This document shows positions 1 through 6,615 of a stretch of 64,000 nucleotides of DNA, piece after piece. The notes under the pieces were generated by a model. It had not been told where the DNA came from, searched no databases, and saw nothing but the letters and a program-made list of their open reading frames with translations. The position numbers and the translations under genes were made by a program. Each line of letters opens with the position of its first letter. Position 1 is the first letter of the stretch. Source of the DNA: Clostridium swellfunianum (lineage in GTDB: Bacteria; Bacillota; Clostridia; Clostridiales; Clostridiaceae); assembly GCF_023656515.1 (NCBI RefSeq), contig NZ_JAMOFV010000006.1, positions 3,456,036 through 3,520,035 of the forward strand. Direction: 5' to 3'.

Positions 1-149
1 AGTGCAGTGATATTGTAAAAGTAAAGAAAGTGATTAAGCCAAGAGCTGAGAATATATGTATATATGAAGAACTTTACAAGTTATATAGAGAGGCCATAGA
101 AAGACTTATGCCTGTATTGAAGCAATTATCCTGCTATAAAAGCCAATAA
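1..149 (+). CDS. FGGY-family carbohydrate kinase, C-terminal end only (partial)
   Basis: An open frame enters from the left edge (third frame, codons from base 3) and stops at TAA 147-149, giving about 48 residues. The tail has an xxIKPRAEN segment followed by IYEELYKLYREAIERL and a short end. That resembles the last helix of xylulokinase or gluconokinase-type FGGY kinases, where a Y-x-x-L-Y-x-x-Y pattern precedes the C-terminus. No catalytic residue lies inside the window, so the substrate cannot be given. A strong terminator follows 10 bases after the stop, so this is the last gene of its unit. Confidence 0.55.
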   Translation, partial: CSDIVKVKKVIKPRAENICIYEELYKLYREAIERLMPVLKQLSCYKSQ

Positions 150-159
150 CAAAAGCAAC

Positions 160-208
160 CACCCTGCTTATAAGTGTATATACTATAAAAAAGCAGGGTG
201 TTTTGCTT
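160..208 (+). terminator. Rho-independent terminator after the FGGY kinase
   Basis: A perfect 10-bp stem is formed by CACCCTGCTT (160-169) and AAGCAGGGTG (191-200), followed by TTTTGCTT. It ends the left-edge transcript before the convergent L,D-transpeptidase gene. Confidence 0.85.
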
Positions 209-257
209 AGTATTTCTTAACTCATCTTTCATTATTGTAAATGAATTAAGGGTATGA

Positions 258-638
258 CTATATAATTTTTACAGGTGTTCCTACAGGTACTAAATTGTAA
301 AGCTCAATAATATTGTTGTTGTAAGTTCTTATGCAGCCATTAGAAACAGCCTTGCCGATAGAACTTGGATTATTAGTGCCGTGAATACCATAATCGCCGT
401 TAGGAGCATTAAGCCCTAGCCATCTGGCACCAAAAGGCCCGCCTGGCTGATAGGCTTTGTTTATAATTTTGAAATTTCCTTTGGGAGTAGGGGTTGATGG
501 TTTGCCTATAGCTATAGGATAGATCTTAAATATAGTGCCGTCTTTAAAAAGAGTCATTCTTTTAGCGGCTGTGTTTACTGTGACGCTGTATCTTGAAGCG
601 CGATAAAGTTCTTGCCCCTCAGGAAAACGAATAAGCAT
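258..638 (-). CDS. Small L,D-transpeptidase (YkuD domain)
   Basis: The 126-residue protein is almost entirely a YkuD catalytic domain. This family makes 3-3 peptidoglycan cross-links or attaches proteins to the wall. Visible signatures are the glycine-rich strand around residues 66-76, the catalytic-site histidine in YGIHGTNN (H86) and the SNGCIR motif with catalytic Cys102 and Arg104. There is no LysM domain and no clear signal peptide or membrane helix, so it is shorter than Bacillus YkuD and its route to the wall is unclear. Start: ATG preceded by GGAGG on the minus strand. It is a single-gene unit facing the FGGY kinase terminator. Confidence 0.85.
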   Translation of the reverse strand: MLIRFPEGQELYRASRYSVTVNTAAKRMTLFKDGTIFKIYPIAIGKPSTPTPKGNFKIINKAYQPGGPFGARWLGLNAPNGDYGIHGTNNPSSIGKAVSNGCIRTYNNNIIELYNLVPVGTPVKII

Positions 639-735
639 GAAAGCCTCCGATAATAAATTATTTCATGATTATAATATGTGGAAGAAAGAGATAGTGTTCA
701 TAGGAGAAATTTTTTATGCTGGAGGGGCTCGGTGG

Positions 736-803
736 CTCGCAGAACGAAAAGTTAACAATTTATATTTTTAACTTTTTAAAAAGTTAACTTTTCGTTCTGC
801 GAG
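736..803. repeat. Long inverted repeat, copy 1 of a dispersed stem-loop family
   Basis: A 21-bp perfect inverted repeat pairs 736-756 with 783-803. The loop carries a second palindrome (768-787) that can form a competing hairpin. The right arm contains CTTTTCGTTCTGC, which recurs in the hairpin at 12615-12726 together with the TTAACTTTTTAAAAA core. It sits in the 342-base gap between the L,D-transpeptidase and the aldo/keto reductase, where I see no gene. No transposase is associated. The short T-run inside suggests it could also act as a terminator. Confidence 0.7.
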
Positions 804-980
804 AGAAAATGGGCATGAGCAGTAATTTTGACCTCAAATAGTTAATCATTCAGCTATTATAGCACCATAATATTTATATGCCTAGAAACTACTAAAATAA
901 AAATATTTCATATAAGAAGTAATAGATATATAATAGTAAGTATATTTTATTGATAATCTTTTATAAGAGGAGGGGTTAAT

Positions 981-1970
981 ATGACCTACATACCAAATGA
1001 AAAACGCTACGACAATATGATATATAATCGATGTGGAAGAAGCGGCTTAAAGCTTCCAGCAATATCTTTGGGGTTATGGCACAACTTTGGAGGAATAAAT
1101 GTTTTTGAAAATCAAAGAGAGCTTGTTAAAAAAGCTTTTGATTTAGGAATTACTCATTTTGATTTAGCAAATAATTATGGACCTCCTCCAGGATCAGCAG
1201 AAGAAAATTTCGGAAGAATACTAAAGCTTGATTTCCAAGGCTTTAGGGATGAAATGATAATATCCACAAAGGCTGGTTATGGAATGTGGCCGGGGCCTTA
1301 CGGAGACTGGGGGTCAAAAAAATACTTGGTTTCAAGCTTAGATCAGAGCTTAAAGAGAATGAATTTGGATTATGTGGATATATTCTACCATCATAGGCCA
1401 GATTCGAATACACCATTAGAAGAAACTATGAGAACTCTTGATTTAATAGTAAGGAAAGGAAAGGCTCTTTACGTAGGCGTTTCAAATTACAATGCGGAGC
1501 AGACCAAAGAAGCTGCTGAAATTTTAAAGAGCTTGGGAACTCCTTTTGTGATTCATCAGCCTAGCTACAATATGTTTGACAGATGGATAGAGGGAGGACT
1601 TCAAAAGGTGCTTGAGGAGGAAGGTATAGGTTCAATAGCCTTTGTGCCACTGGCTCAAGGACAGCTGACAGGCAAGTACTTAAACGGTATACCAAAGGAT
1701 TCAAGAGCGGCAGGACCTTCAGTTTTCTTAAATGAAAGAGACCTTACAGAAGAAAAGCTTAATAAGATAAAGAGATTAAATGAGCTAGCAGAGGAAAGAG
1801 GACAAAGTTTGGCACAGATGGCATTAGCTTGGGTATTAAGAGGTGGAAAAGTAACTTCTGCTCTTATAGGAGCTAGTAAGGTTTCTCAAATTGAGGAAAA
1901 TGTGGCTGCTTTGAATAATTTAAAGTTCACTGAAGAAGAGTTAAATAAAATAGAAGAAATTCTTAAATAG
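981..1970 (+). CDS. Aldo/keto reductase, YghZ / L-glyceraldehyde-3-phosphate reductase type
   Basis: This is an NADPH-dependent aldehyde reductase of the AKR superfamily, 329 residues, full length for the YghZ group. The N-terminal Y-N-R-C-G-R-S-G-L-K-L-P pattern and the GLWHNFG segment are typical of YghZ/MgrA proteins, which in E. coli reduce L-glyceraldehyde 3-phosphate and methylglyoxal. The catalytic tetrad is visible as Asp61, Tyr66, Lys97 and a histidine in FYHHRPD (about 137-138). The C-terminal ALIGASKVSQIEEN segment is the cofactor phosphate-binding region. The start ATG follows AGGAGGGG at good spacing. TATAAT at 929-934 is a possible -10 box. Monocistronic; its stop codon lies inside a bidirectional terminator. 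The physiological substrate is inferred from family only. Confidence 0.88.
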   Translation: MTYIPNEKRYDNMIYNRCGRSGLKLPAISLGLWHNFGGINVFENQRELVKKAFDLGITHFDLANNYGPPPGSAEENFGRILKLDFQGFRDEMIISTKAGYGMWPGPYGDWGSKKYLVSSLDQSLKRMNLDYVDIFYHHRPDSNTPLEETMRTLDLIVRKGKALYVGVSNYNAEQTKEAAEILKSLGTPFVIHQPSYNMFDRWIEGGLQKVLEEEGIGSIAFVPLAQGQLTGKYLNGIPKDSRAAGPSVFLNERDLTEEKLNKIKRLNELAEERGQSLAQMALAWVLRGGKVTSALIGASKVSQIEENVAALNNLKFTEEELNKIEEILK

Positions 1971-2004
1971 ATAAAAGCACCTGAAAAGGTGCTTTTATCT
2001 ATTT
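1965..2004. terminator. Bidirectional terminator shared by two convergent genes
   Basis: An 18-bp perfect stem (1965-1982 with 1987-2004) is closed by a GAAA tetraloop, with A-rich and T-rich flanks on either side. The stop codons of the aldo/keto reductase (1968-1970) and of the convergent HAD phosphatase (1999-2001) both lie inside the stem. Confidence 0.85.
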
Positions 2005-2691
2005 CTCAAGTATATCCTTAAGCTCCATTAAGTTTGATATTTCATAGGTAGGTATTATGTTAGTGCTGTTTAAAAGCTTCCTTGGATTGTACCAGCAGGT
2101 ATCAATGCCAAAATTTATGCCGCCTTGTATGTCGGAGGAGAGGCTGTCACCCACCATTAGTATCTTGCTCTTATCTGTGTACTTAATATCCTTTAAGGCA
2201 TGTTCAAAAATCTCGCGGGATGGCTTTGCGGCTCGAACTTCCTCTGAGATTACTACACCCTTGAAATAGTTTGCTATGACTGACTTTCTTATTCTCTTGT
2301 TCTGCACATCAGTAAGGCCATTTGTAACAATTGTAAGAGTGTAATCTTTATGTAAGCCCTCTATAAGTTTGGCGCTTTCATCAAACAGGAAGGATGCATC
2401 TGCCAAGTGCTTCATATATGATTTGGCAAATTCATTCTCATCAAATTTAGTGCTTAGTTTATGGGATAATCTTTTAAAACGCTCAACCTTTAATTCTTCC
2501 TGAGTAATAAGCCCAAGCTCAAATTCTTTCCATATGGCAGAATTTATGTCTTGGTATATTTTTAAATGGTGATTCTCATCATATTCTATATCAAATTCAA
2601 GCATAGCGTTTTTAAAGGCTTCTTTTTCAGACTTTTTAAAATCAAATAAAGTATCATCTGCATCAAATATTATAACTTCGTACTTCATCAT
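1999..2691 (-). CDS. yjjG: HAD-family nucleotidase, YjjG type
   Basis: A haloacid-dehalogenase-superfamily phosphatase of 230 residues. Motif I is IIFDADDTLFDF (nucleophile Asp10, general acid Asp12), motif II is the Thr in TLTIVTNG, motif III is the Lys in AAKPSREIF and motif IV is LMVGDSLSSDIQGG. The FDADDTLFDFKKSEKEAF opening is characteristic of YjjG/YfnB pyrimidine 5'-nucleotidases, which dephosphorylate non-canonical pyrimidine nucleotides as house-cleaning enzymes. A helical cap (about residues 15-90) sits between motifs I and II. The start is one of two adjacent ATGs (2691 or 2688) behind GGAGG. It converges on the aldo/keto reductase, with no evident functional link. Confidence 0.85.
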   Translation of the reverse strand: MMKYEVIIFDADDTLFDFKKSEKEAFKNAMLEFDIEYDENHHLKIYQDINSAIWKEFELGLITQEELKVERFKRLSHKLSTKFDENEFAKSYMKHLADASFLFDESAKLIEGLHKDYTLTIVTNGLTDVQNKRIRKSVIANYFKGVVISEEVRAAKPSREIFEHALKDIKYTDKSKILMVGDSLSSDIQGGINFGIDTCWYNPRKLLNSTNIIPTYEISNLMELKDILEK

Positions 2692-2827
2692 ATTTCCTCC
2701 ATTAAACTGATTTTTATATATTATATCATAAAATTTTAAAGGTAAGATAACAGCAGCTGATTAATAAATATAAGTTTATTAACATGTTAGATATGCTAAC
2801 TAATCACATTATTTAGGTAATCAGCTA

Positions 2828-2856
2828 TATTGTTAACAATAAAAATAGTGTATAAT
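2828..2856 (+). promoter_or_regulatory. Promoter and 14-bp palindromic operator of the TetR gene
   Basis: A perfect 14-bp palindrome TATTGTTAACAATA occupies 2828-2841, and TATAAT follows at 2851-2856. The TTGTTA of the palindrome could act as a -35 box with a short 15-base spacer. The ATTGTTAA core recurs in the promoters at 3541 and 4583, so this is a good candidate for autoregulation by the TetR protein at 2892. Confidence 0.6.
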
Positions 2857-2891
2857 GTAGCAAGAACGCAATGCAAAGGGAGTTTTAGAGA

Positions 2892-3476
2892 ATGAGAGAA
2901 TTAAAGAGCGTTGAAGAGAAGATTTTAGATAGAGCCTTATACCTAATAGGTAAGAACAGATCTATTAATATATCTGTCCGTGCAATAGCTAAAGAGGCTA
3001 ATGTAAATGTAAGTGCTATAAATTATTACTTTAGAACTAAGGAAGAAATGCTTAGACAGGTAAAGGAGTTTTATATTACAAATACTCTTAGCATTACATC
3101 TATACTTGACAATGAGGAATTTAGTGATGAAGAGAAGCTTCTTTTAGCTTCTAATGAGATAATGGAATACATAATTAGGTTTCCTGGAGTAACAGTAATA
3201 CTGAGAGATGCATCAAAGCAGGAAGTGGCAGATGAAATTTCAAGTAAGATATTGGCTGCAAGTAAGGAAATGAATGAGAAGTTTGAAAGCATATTATATA
3301 GCGTGACAAAGGACAGCAGCATGAGCTGCGAACACAAGTACATGATTTTCATGTCTTCAATTATTCATCCAATAGAGAATAGTGACATTTTAAATTTTGA
3401 CCATGGAATAATTGAAAGCAGAGAAAAGCGGATTGACTATATAAAGAATATAATAAAAGCATTAAAGATTGAATAA
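2892..3476 (+). CDS. TetR/AcrR-family transcriptional regulator
   Basis: A 194-residue one-component repressor. The N-terminal HTH of about 50 residues is clear: ILDRALYLIG, then VRAIAKEANVNVSAINYYFRTKEEML, the canonical TetR recognition-helix pattern. The rest is an all-helical ligand/dimer domain with no family-specific signature. It lies immediately upstream of, and in the same direction as, the SDR and two ene-reductases. Those promoters share an ATTGTTAA core with its own palindrome, so it probably controls them; the ligand may be the substrate of these reductases. Start ATG behind GGGAG. A terminator separates it from the SDR. Confidence 0.88.
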   Translation: MRELKSVEEKILDRALYLIGKNRSINISVRAIAKEANVNVSAINYYFRTKEEMLRQVKEFYITNTLSITSILDNEEFSDEEKLLLASNEIMEYIIRFPGVTVILRDASKQEVADEISSKILAASKEMNEKFESILYSVTKDSSMSCEHKYMIFMSSIIHPIENSDILNFDHGIIESREKRIDYIKNIIKALKIE

Positions 3477-3510
3477 GAACTACTTAAAACTAAGTGGTTC
3501 TTTTTTTATT
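3476..3510 (+). terminator. Terminator after the TetR gene
   Basis: The stem AGAACTACTTA (3476-3486) with TAAGTGGTTCT (3491-3501), with one G-U pair, is followed by a run of seven T. It starts at the stop codon of the regulator. Confidence 0.8.
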
Positions 3511-3512
3511 AG

Positions 3513-3569
3513 AAAAATCAAATAAGTTGTTTTAAACATATTGATTTAAATTGTTAAATATTATACAAT
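3513..3569 (+). promoter_or_regulatory. Promoter of the SDR gene inside 48-bp repeat copy 1
   Basis: Bases 3513-3560 match 4555-4602 at 43 of 48 positions. Within the repeat the -35 is TTGATT (3541-3546), spacer 17, -10 TACAAT (3564-3569). The spacer contains ATTGTTAAATATT (3550-3562), resembling the TetR palindrome at 2828. An inverted pair AAATCAA/TTGATTT (3515 and 3541) also frames the upstream part. Confidence 0.65.
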
Positions 3570-3751
3570 GAATATGTAGATTAAATCTATGAAACAGTAC
3601 TGTAAATAACAGAATAGCAAAATATCTATATAATTATTACGAAATTATGTTAAAAATCTAACCAGATTGATGAGTAAATAAATTCAAAATACTAAAGTAA
3701 AATAATTAATTTGTTATGAATTAAAGAAGAATGAAGGGATGGATAAAGTTT

Positions 3752-4489
3752 ATGAGTAAGAAAGTTGCCCTTATAACAGGCTCTTCAAGAGGTATTGGAG
3801 CTGCTTGCGCCACAGAATTTGCTGAAGCAGGATATAATATAGTCATTCACTGCAATAGCAATGTACAAAAGGCAAAGGAAGTCTCTGAGGCTTGCGCATC
3901 ACATGGAGCAGAAGTCTTGGTATTTCAGGCAGATGTTTCAAAATATGACGAATGTAAAAAGTTAGTAGAAGCAGCAATTGAGAGATTTGGACGCATTGAT
4001 GCTCTTGTTAATAATGCAGGAATTGAAGCTAATGGCTCCATAATAGATACTACTCTTGAACAATTTGATAAAGTTATGAAAGTAAATGCTTATGGACCTT
4101 TCTATATGTCAAAGCTAGTTGTTCCTTATATGATAGAAAGAAAAGCAGGAAGTCTGATTTTCATGTCTTCTACAAGTGCTGCAACAGGGGCTTCAGGAAG
4201 TTCTGCTTATGCCTCTTCAAAGGCAGCTCTTATTGGATTAACTAAAACACTTGCAAGAGATTTAGCTCCTGTGGGTATCAATGTAAATGCAATCTGTCCA
4301 GGTCCTATAGAAACAGATATGGTTGCAAGTCTTCCTGTGGAAATTAAGACTTGGATAAAAGGCAGCGTTTTTGCAGGCAGATTAGGAAAGCCAGAAGAGG
4401 TTGGAGCAGCAGCAGTATTTTTAGCATCAGAGAAAGCCAACTATATTACTGGTCAAACTTTAACAATTGATGGTATTTTCCGAACATAA
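3752..4489 (+). CDS. Short-chain dehydrogenase/reductase, FabG-like
   Basis: An NAD(P)-dependent SDR of 245 residues from the preferred start. The Rossmann motif TGSSRGIG is at residues 9-16, NNAG near 88, catalytic Ser in FMSSTSAATG, and Tyr/Lys in YASSKAAL. The end IDGIFRT resembles FabG-type reductases. The longer frame from ATG 3731 adds seven residues; 3752 fits family alignments better and has AAGGGATGG upstream. Neighbours suggest a redox partner to the two ene-reductases, for instance interconverting a hydroxyl and a ketone on an enone substrate, as SDRs do beside BaiCD/BaiH in bile-acid clusters. A fatty-acid role is unlikely because no fab genes are near. Substrate unknown. Confidence 0.85.
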   Translation: MSKKVALITGSSRGIGAACATEFAEAGYNIVIHCNSNVQKAKEVSEACASHGAEVLVFQADVSKYDECKKLVEAAIERFGRIDALVNNAGIEANGSIIDTTLEQFDKVMKVNAYGPFYMSKLVVPYMIERKAGSLIFMSSTSAATGASGSSAYASSKAALIGLTKTLARDLAPVGINVNAICPGPIETDMVASLPVEIKTWIKGSVFAGRLGKPEEVGAAAVFLASEKANYITGQTLTIDGIFRT

Positions 4490-4516
4490 AACTATTTTAG
4501 CTGTTATTAATATAGA

Positions 4517-4550
4517 AATACTTGAAGCAATAAACTTCAAGTATTTTTTC
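4517..4550 (+). terminator. Terminator after the SDR gene
   Basis: The perfect 11-bp stem AATACTTGAAG (4517-4527) with CTTCAAGTATT (4535-4545) runs into TTTTTTC. The SDR and the ene-reductases are therefore separate transcripts with matching promoters. Confidence 0.85.
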
Positions 4551-4554
4551 ATCA

Positions 4555-4611
4555 AAAAATCAAACGTATTGTTTTAAACATATTGATTTAGATTGTTAAA
4601 TAATCTATAAT
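4555..4611 (+). promoter_or_regulatory. Promoter of the ene-reductase operon inside 48-bp repeat copy 2
   Basis: This is the second copy of the 48-bp repeat (4555-4602). -35 TTGATT (4583-4588), spacer 17, -10 TATAAT (4606-4611). ATTGTTAAATAAT (4592-4604) lies in the spacer at the same place as in copy 1. A repressor bound there would occlude RNA polymerase at both promoters. Confidence 0.65.
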
Positions 4612-4729
4612 ATAATTATTAATTATTTACATAATTTAGTTATGTAAACAATTAATAATTATTTTAACTGCCTATTAACAGGCAAAGTAATGTTAGAAAA
4701 ATAACATAATGAGGGTTGGTGTAGTATCT

Positions 4730-6592
4730 ATGAAGATGTTTGAACCTGGAAGGATTGGAAACTTAGTGCTGAAAAACAGAATTGTTATGGCGCCTATGGG
4801 TATCGATTATGTTGATCCAGATCATGGGTTTTCACAAAAGTCAATCGATTATTATGCTGCTAGGGCTGAAGGCGGTACAGGCCTTATAATAACTGGGGCA
4901 GCATTGGTTTCAGATGAATATCAAAGCCTTAATAGTTTTTTCTTGTTAGATAAGGAAGATAAAGTAGATAGGGTTAAGAAGTTGGCTGATAGTGTACATG
5001 CTTTTAGTGGCAAGCTGTGCATTCAACTTTCTTTAGGCGCTGGAAAGATTGGCTATATTGGTGAGAATAATCCAAGCTTTTCAGTAGCAGAAATACACAC
5101 GCAAGTAGAGGCTTTTGGAAGGGCTGCAGCATTGGCTAAAAGCGCTGGAGTTGACGCTGTGGAAATACACGGCTATGGCGGATATTTAATTGATCAGTTT
5201 CAAACAGCTTTATGGAACTCGCGAAAGGATGAGTATGGAGGCAGCTTTGAAAATAGAATGAGGATAGCACTTGAGGTAATAGAGGCTGTTAAAAAGAGCT
5301 GTGGCGAAGACTATCCAATTATCTATAAATTTTCTCCTGCTCACCTTATACCAGAAGGAAGAGATCTTGAAGAAGGAATTAAGGTGGCAAAGCTTTTAGA
5401 AGCTGCAGGAGTTTCTGCTCTTCACGTAGATATAGGTTGCCATGCATGTTGGCAAAATGCAATACCTACTATATATCAAGAACCAGCCCTTCATGAGAAA
5501 TATATACAAGCTGTTAAGAAAGAAGTTAAGGTGCCTGTAATTGGCCATGGGAAATTAGGATATCCAGAGGTGGCTGAAAGAATAATTTCAGAAGGAACAG
5601 CTGACTTTGTAGCTTTAGGGCATTATTCCTTAGCAGACCCTGAATGGGCTAATAAAGTAAAAGAAAATAGAGAAGAAGATATTGTTCCATGCATTGGATG
5701 CAATGAATGCATGTTTTCCATTCTTTCAGGAGAACCAGTGGCATGCGGAGTGAACCCAAGCTGCGGTAGAGAAGCAGAGAAGCTGACTGAGGCAGAGGAA
5801 AAGAAATCCGTACTTGTTGTTGGAGCAGGTCCTGGAGGACTTGAAGCTGCCATAGTAGCAGCAAAAAGAGGACATAAGGTTACACTTTGGGATAAGGTTT
5901 CGAAACTAGGAGGAAATTTGATGCCGGCATCTGTTCCTGACTTTAAAGGGGATTTGAGAAGATTAATTAAATATTATGAAACTCAGTTAAGTAAATTAGG
6001 TATTCAAGTTACGATGAATAAAAAAGTTACGGCAGAAGAAATACTTAGGGAAAATCCTGATGCAGTAATAATAGGTACAGGAAGTAATCCTATTATACCA
6101 AGGCTTCCAGGTATTGATAGAAATAATGTATATACTGCAATTGACGTGCTTTCAAAGGGAGTACAACTAGGTGAGAACATTATAGTTGCAGGCGGAGGCT
6201 TTGTTGGCTGTGAGACAGCAGTTCATTTAGCTTCAAAGGGCAAGAAGGTTACTATAATTGAGATGAAAGAGCGCATCTTAGCAGAACCAATGGCCTTTAA
6301 CAACCTATTAGCATTAAATACGATGGTAGCTGTAAATGGTGTAAATATTATGGCTGGCACAAAACTAGTTGAAATAAAGGCTAATGAAGCAATAGTAGAA
6401 AAAGCAGATGGTACTATAGAAAGTCTTAAGTGTGATTCTGTAGTGCTTGCATTAGGATTCAAAGCTTCAGAAAATTTGGCTGTAGAGCTTCAAGGAAAAA
6501 TAAAAGAAATAAGTGTTATTGGAGATGCTTCTGCGCCGCGCAGAGTAAAGCATGCGGTTACTGAAGGTTATGAAGCAGCAAGAGCAATATAA
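4730..6592 (+). CDS. NADH:flavin oxidoreductase with Fe-S cluster and FAD/NAD domain (BaiCD/FadH type), first of two
   Basis: About 620 residues: an N-terminal old-yellow-enzyme TIM barrel binding FMN (to about residue 330), a 4Fe-4S cysteine motif CIGCNECMF followed by ACGVNPSCG, then an FAD/NAD-binding module with VVGAGPGGLEAA and a second dinucleotide motif AGGGFVGCE. This is the layout of 2,4-dienoyl-CoA reductase FadH, trimethylamine dehydrogenase and the bile-acid enzymes BaiCD/BaiH, which reduce C=C bonds conjugated to a carbonyl. The usual barrel motif HGAHGYL reads HGYGGYL here, so one conserved active-site His is replaced. The start is uncertain: ATG 4709 adds seven residues and neither site has an ideal RBS; 4730 fits the conserved MKMFEPG opening. 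Stop is 23 bases before its paralogue, so they are co-transcribed. Confidence 0.85.
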   Translation: MKMFEPGRIGNLVLKNRIVMAPMGIDYVDPDHGFSQKSIDYYAARAEGGTGLIITGAALVSDEYQSLNSFFLLDKEDKVDRVKKLADSVHAFSGKLCIQLSLGAGKIGYIGENNPSFSVAEIHTQVEAFGRAAALAKSAGVDAVEIHGYGGYLIDQFQTALWNSRKDEYGGSFENRMRIALEVIEAVKKSCGEDYPIIYKFSPAHLIPEGRDLEEGIKVAKLLEAAGVSALHVDIGCHACWQNAIPTIYQEPALHEKYIQAVKKEVKVPVIGHGKLGYPEVAERIISEGTADFVALGHYSLADPEWANKVKENREEDIVPCIGCNECMFSILSGEPVACGVNPSCGREAEKLTEAEEKKSVLVVGAGPGGLEAAIVAAKRGHKVTLWDKVSKLGGNLMPASVPDFKGDLRRLIKYYETQLSKLGIQVTMNKKVTAEEILRENPDAVIIGTGSNPIIPRLPGIDRNNVYTAIDVLSKGVQLGENIIVAGGGFVGCETAVHLASKGKKVTIIEMKERILAEPMAFNNLLALNTMVAVNGVNIMAGTKLVEIKANEAIVEKADGTIESLKCDSVVLALGFKASENLAVELQGKIKEISVIGDASAPRRVKHAVTEGYEAARAI

Positions 6593-6615
6593 GAAAAATA
6601 AGGAGTGGATCAAAA

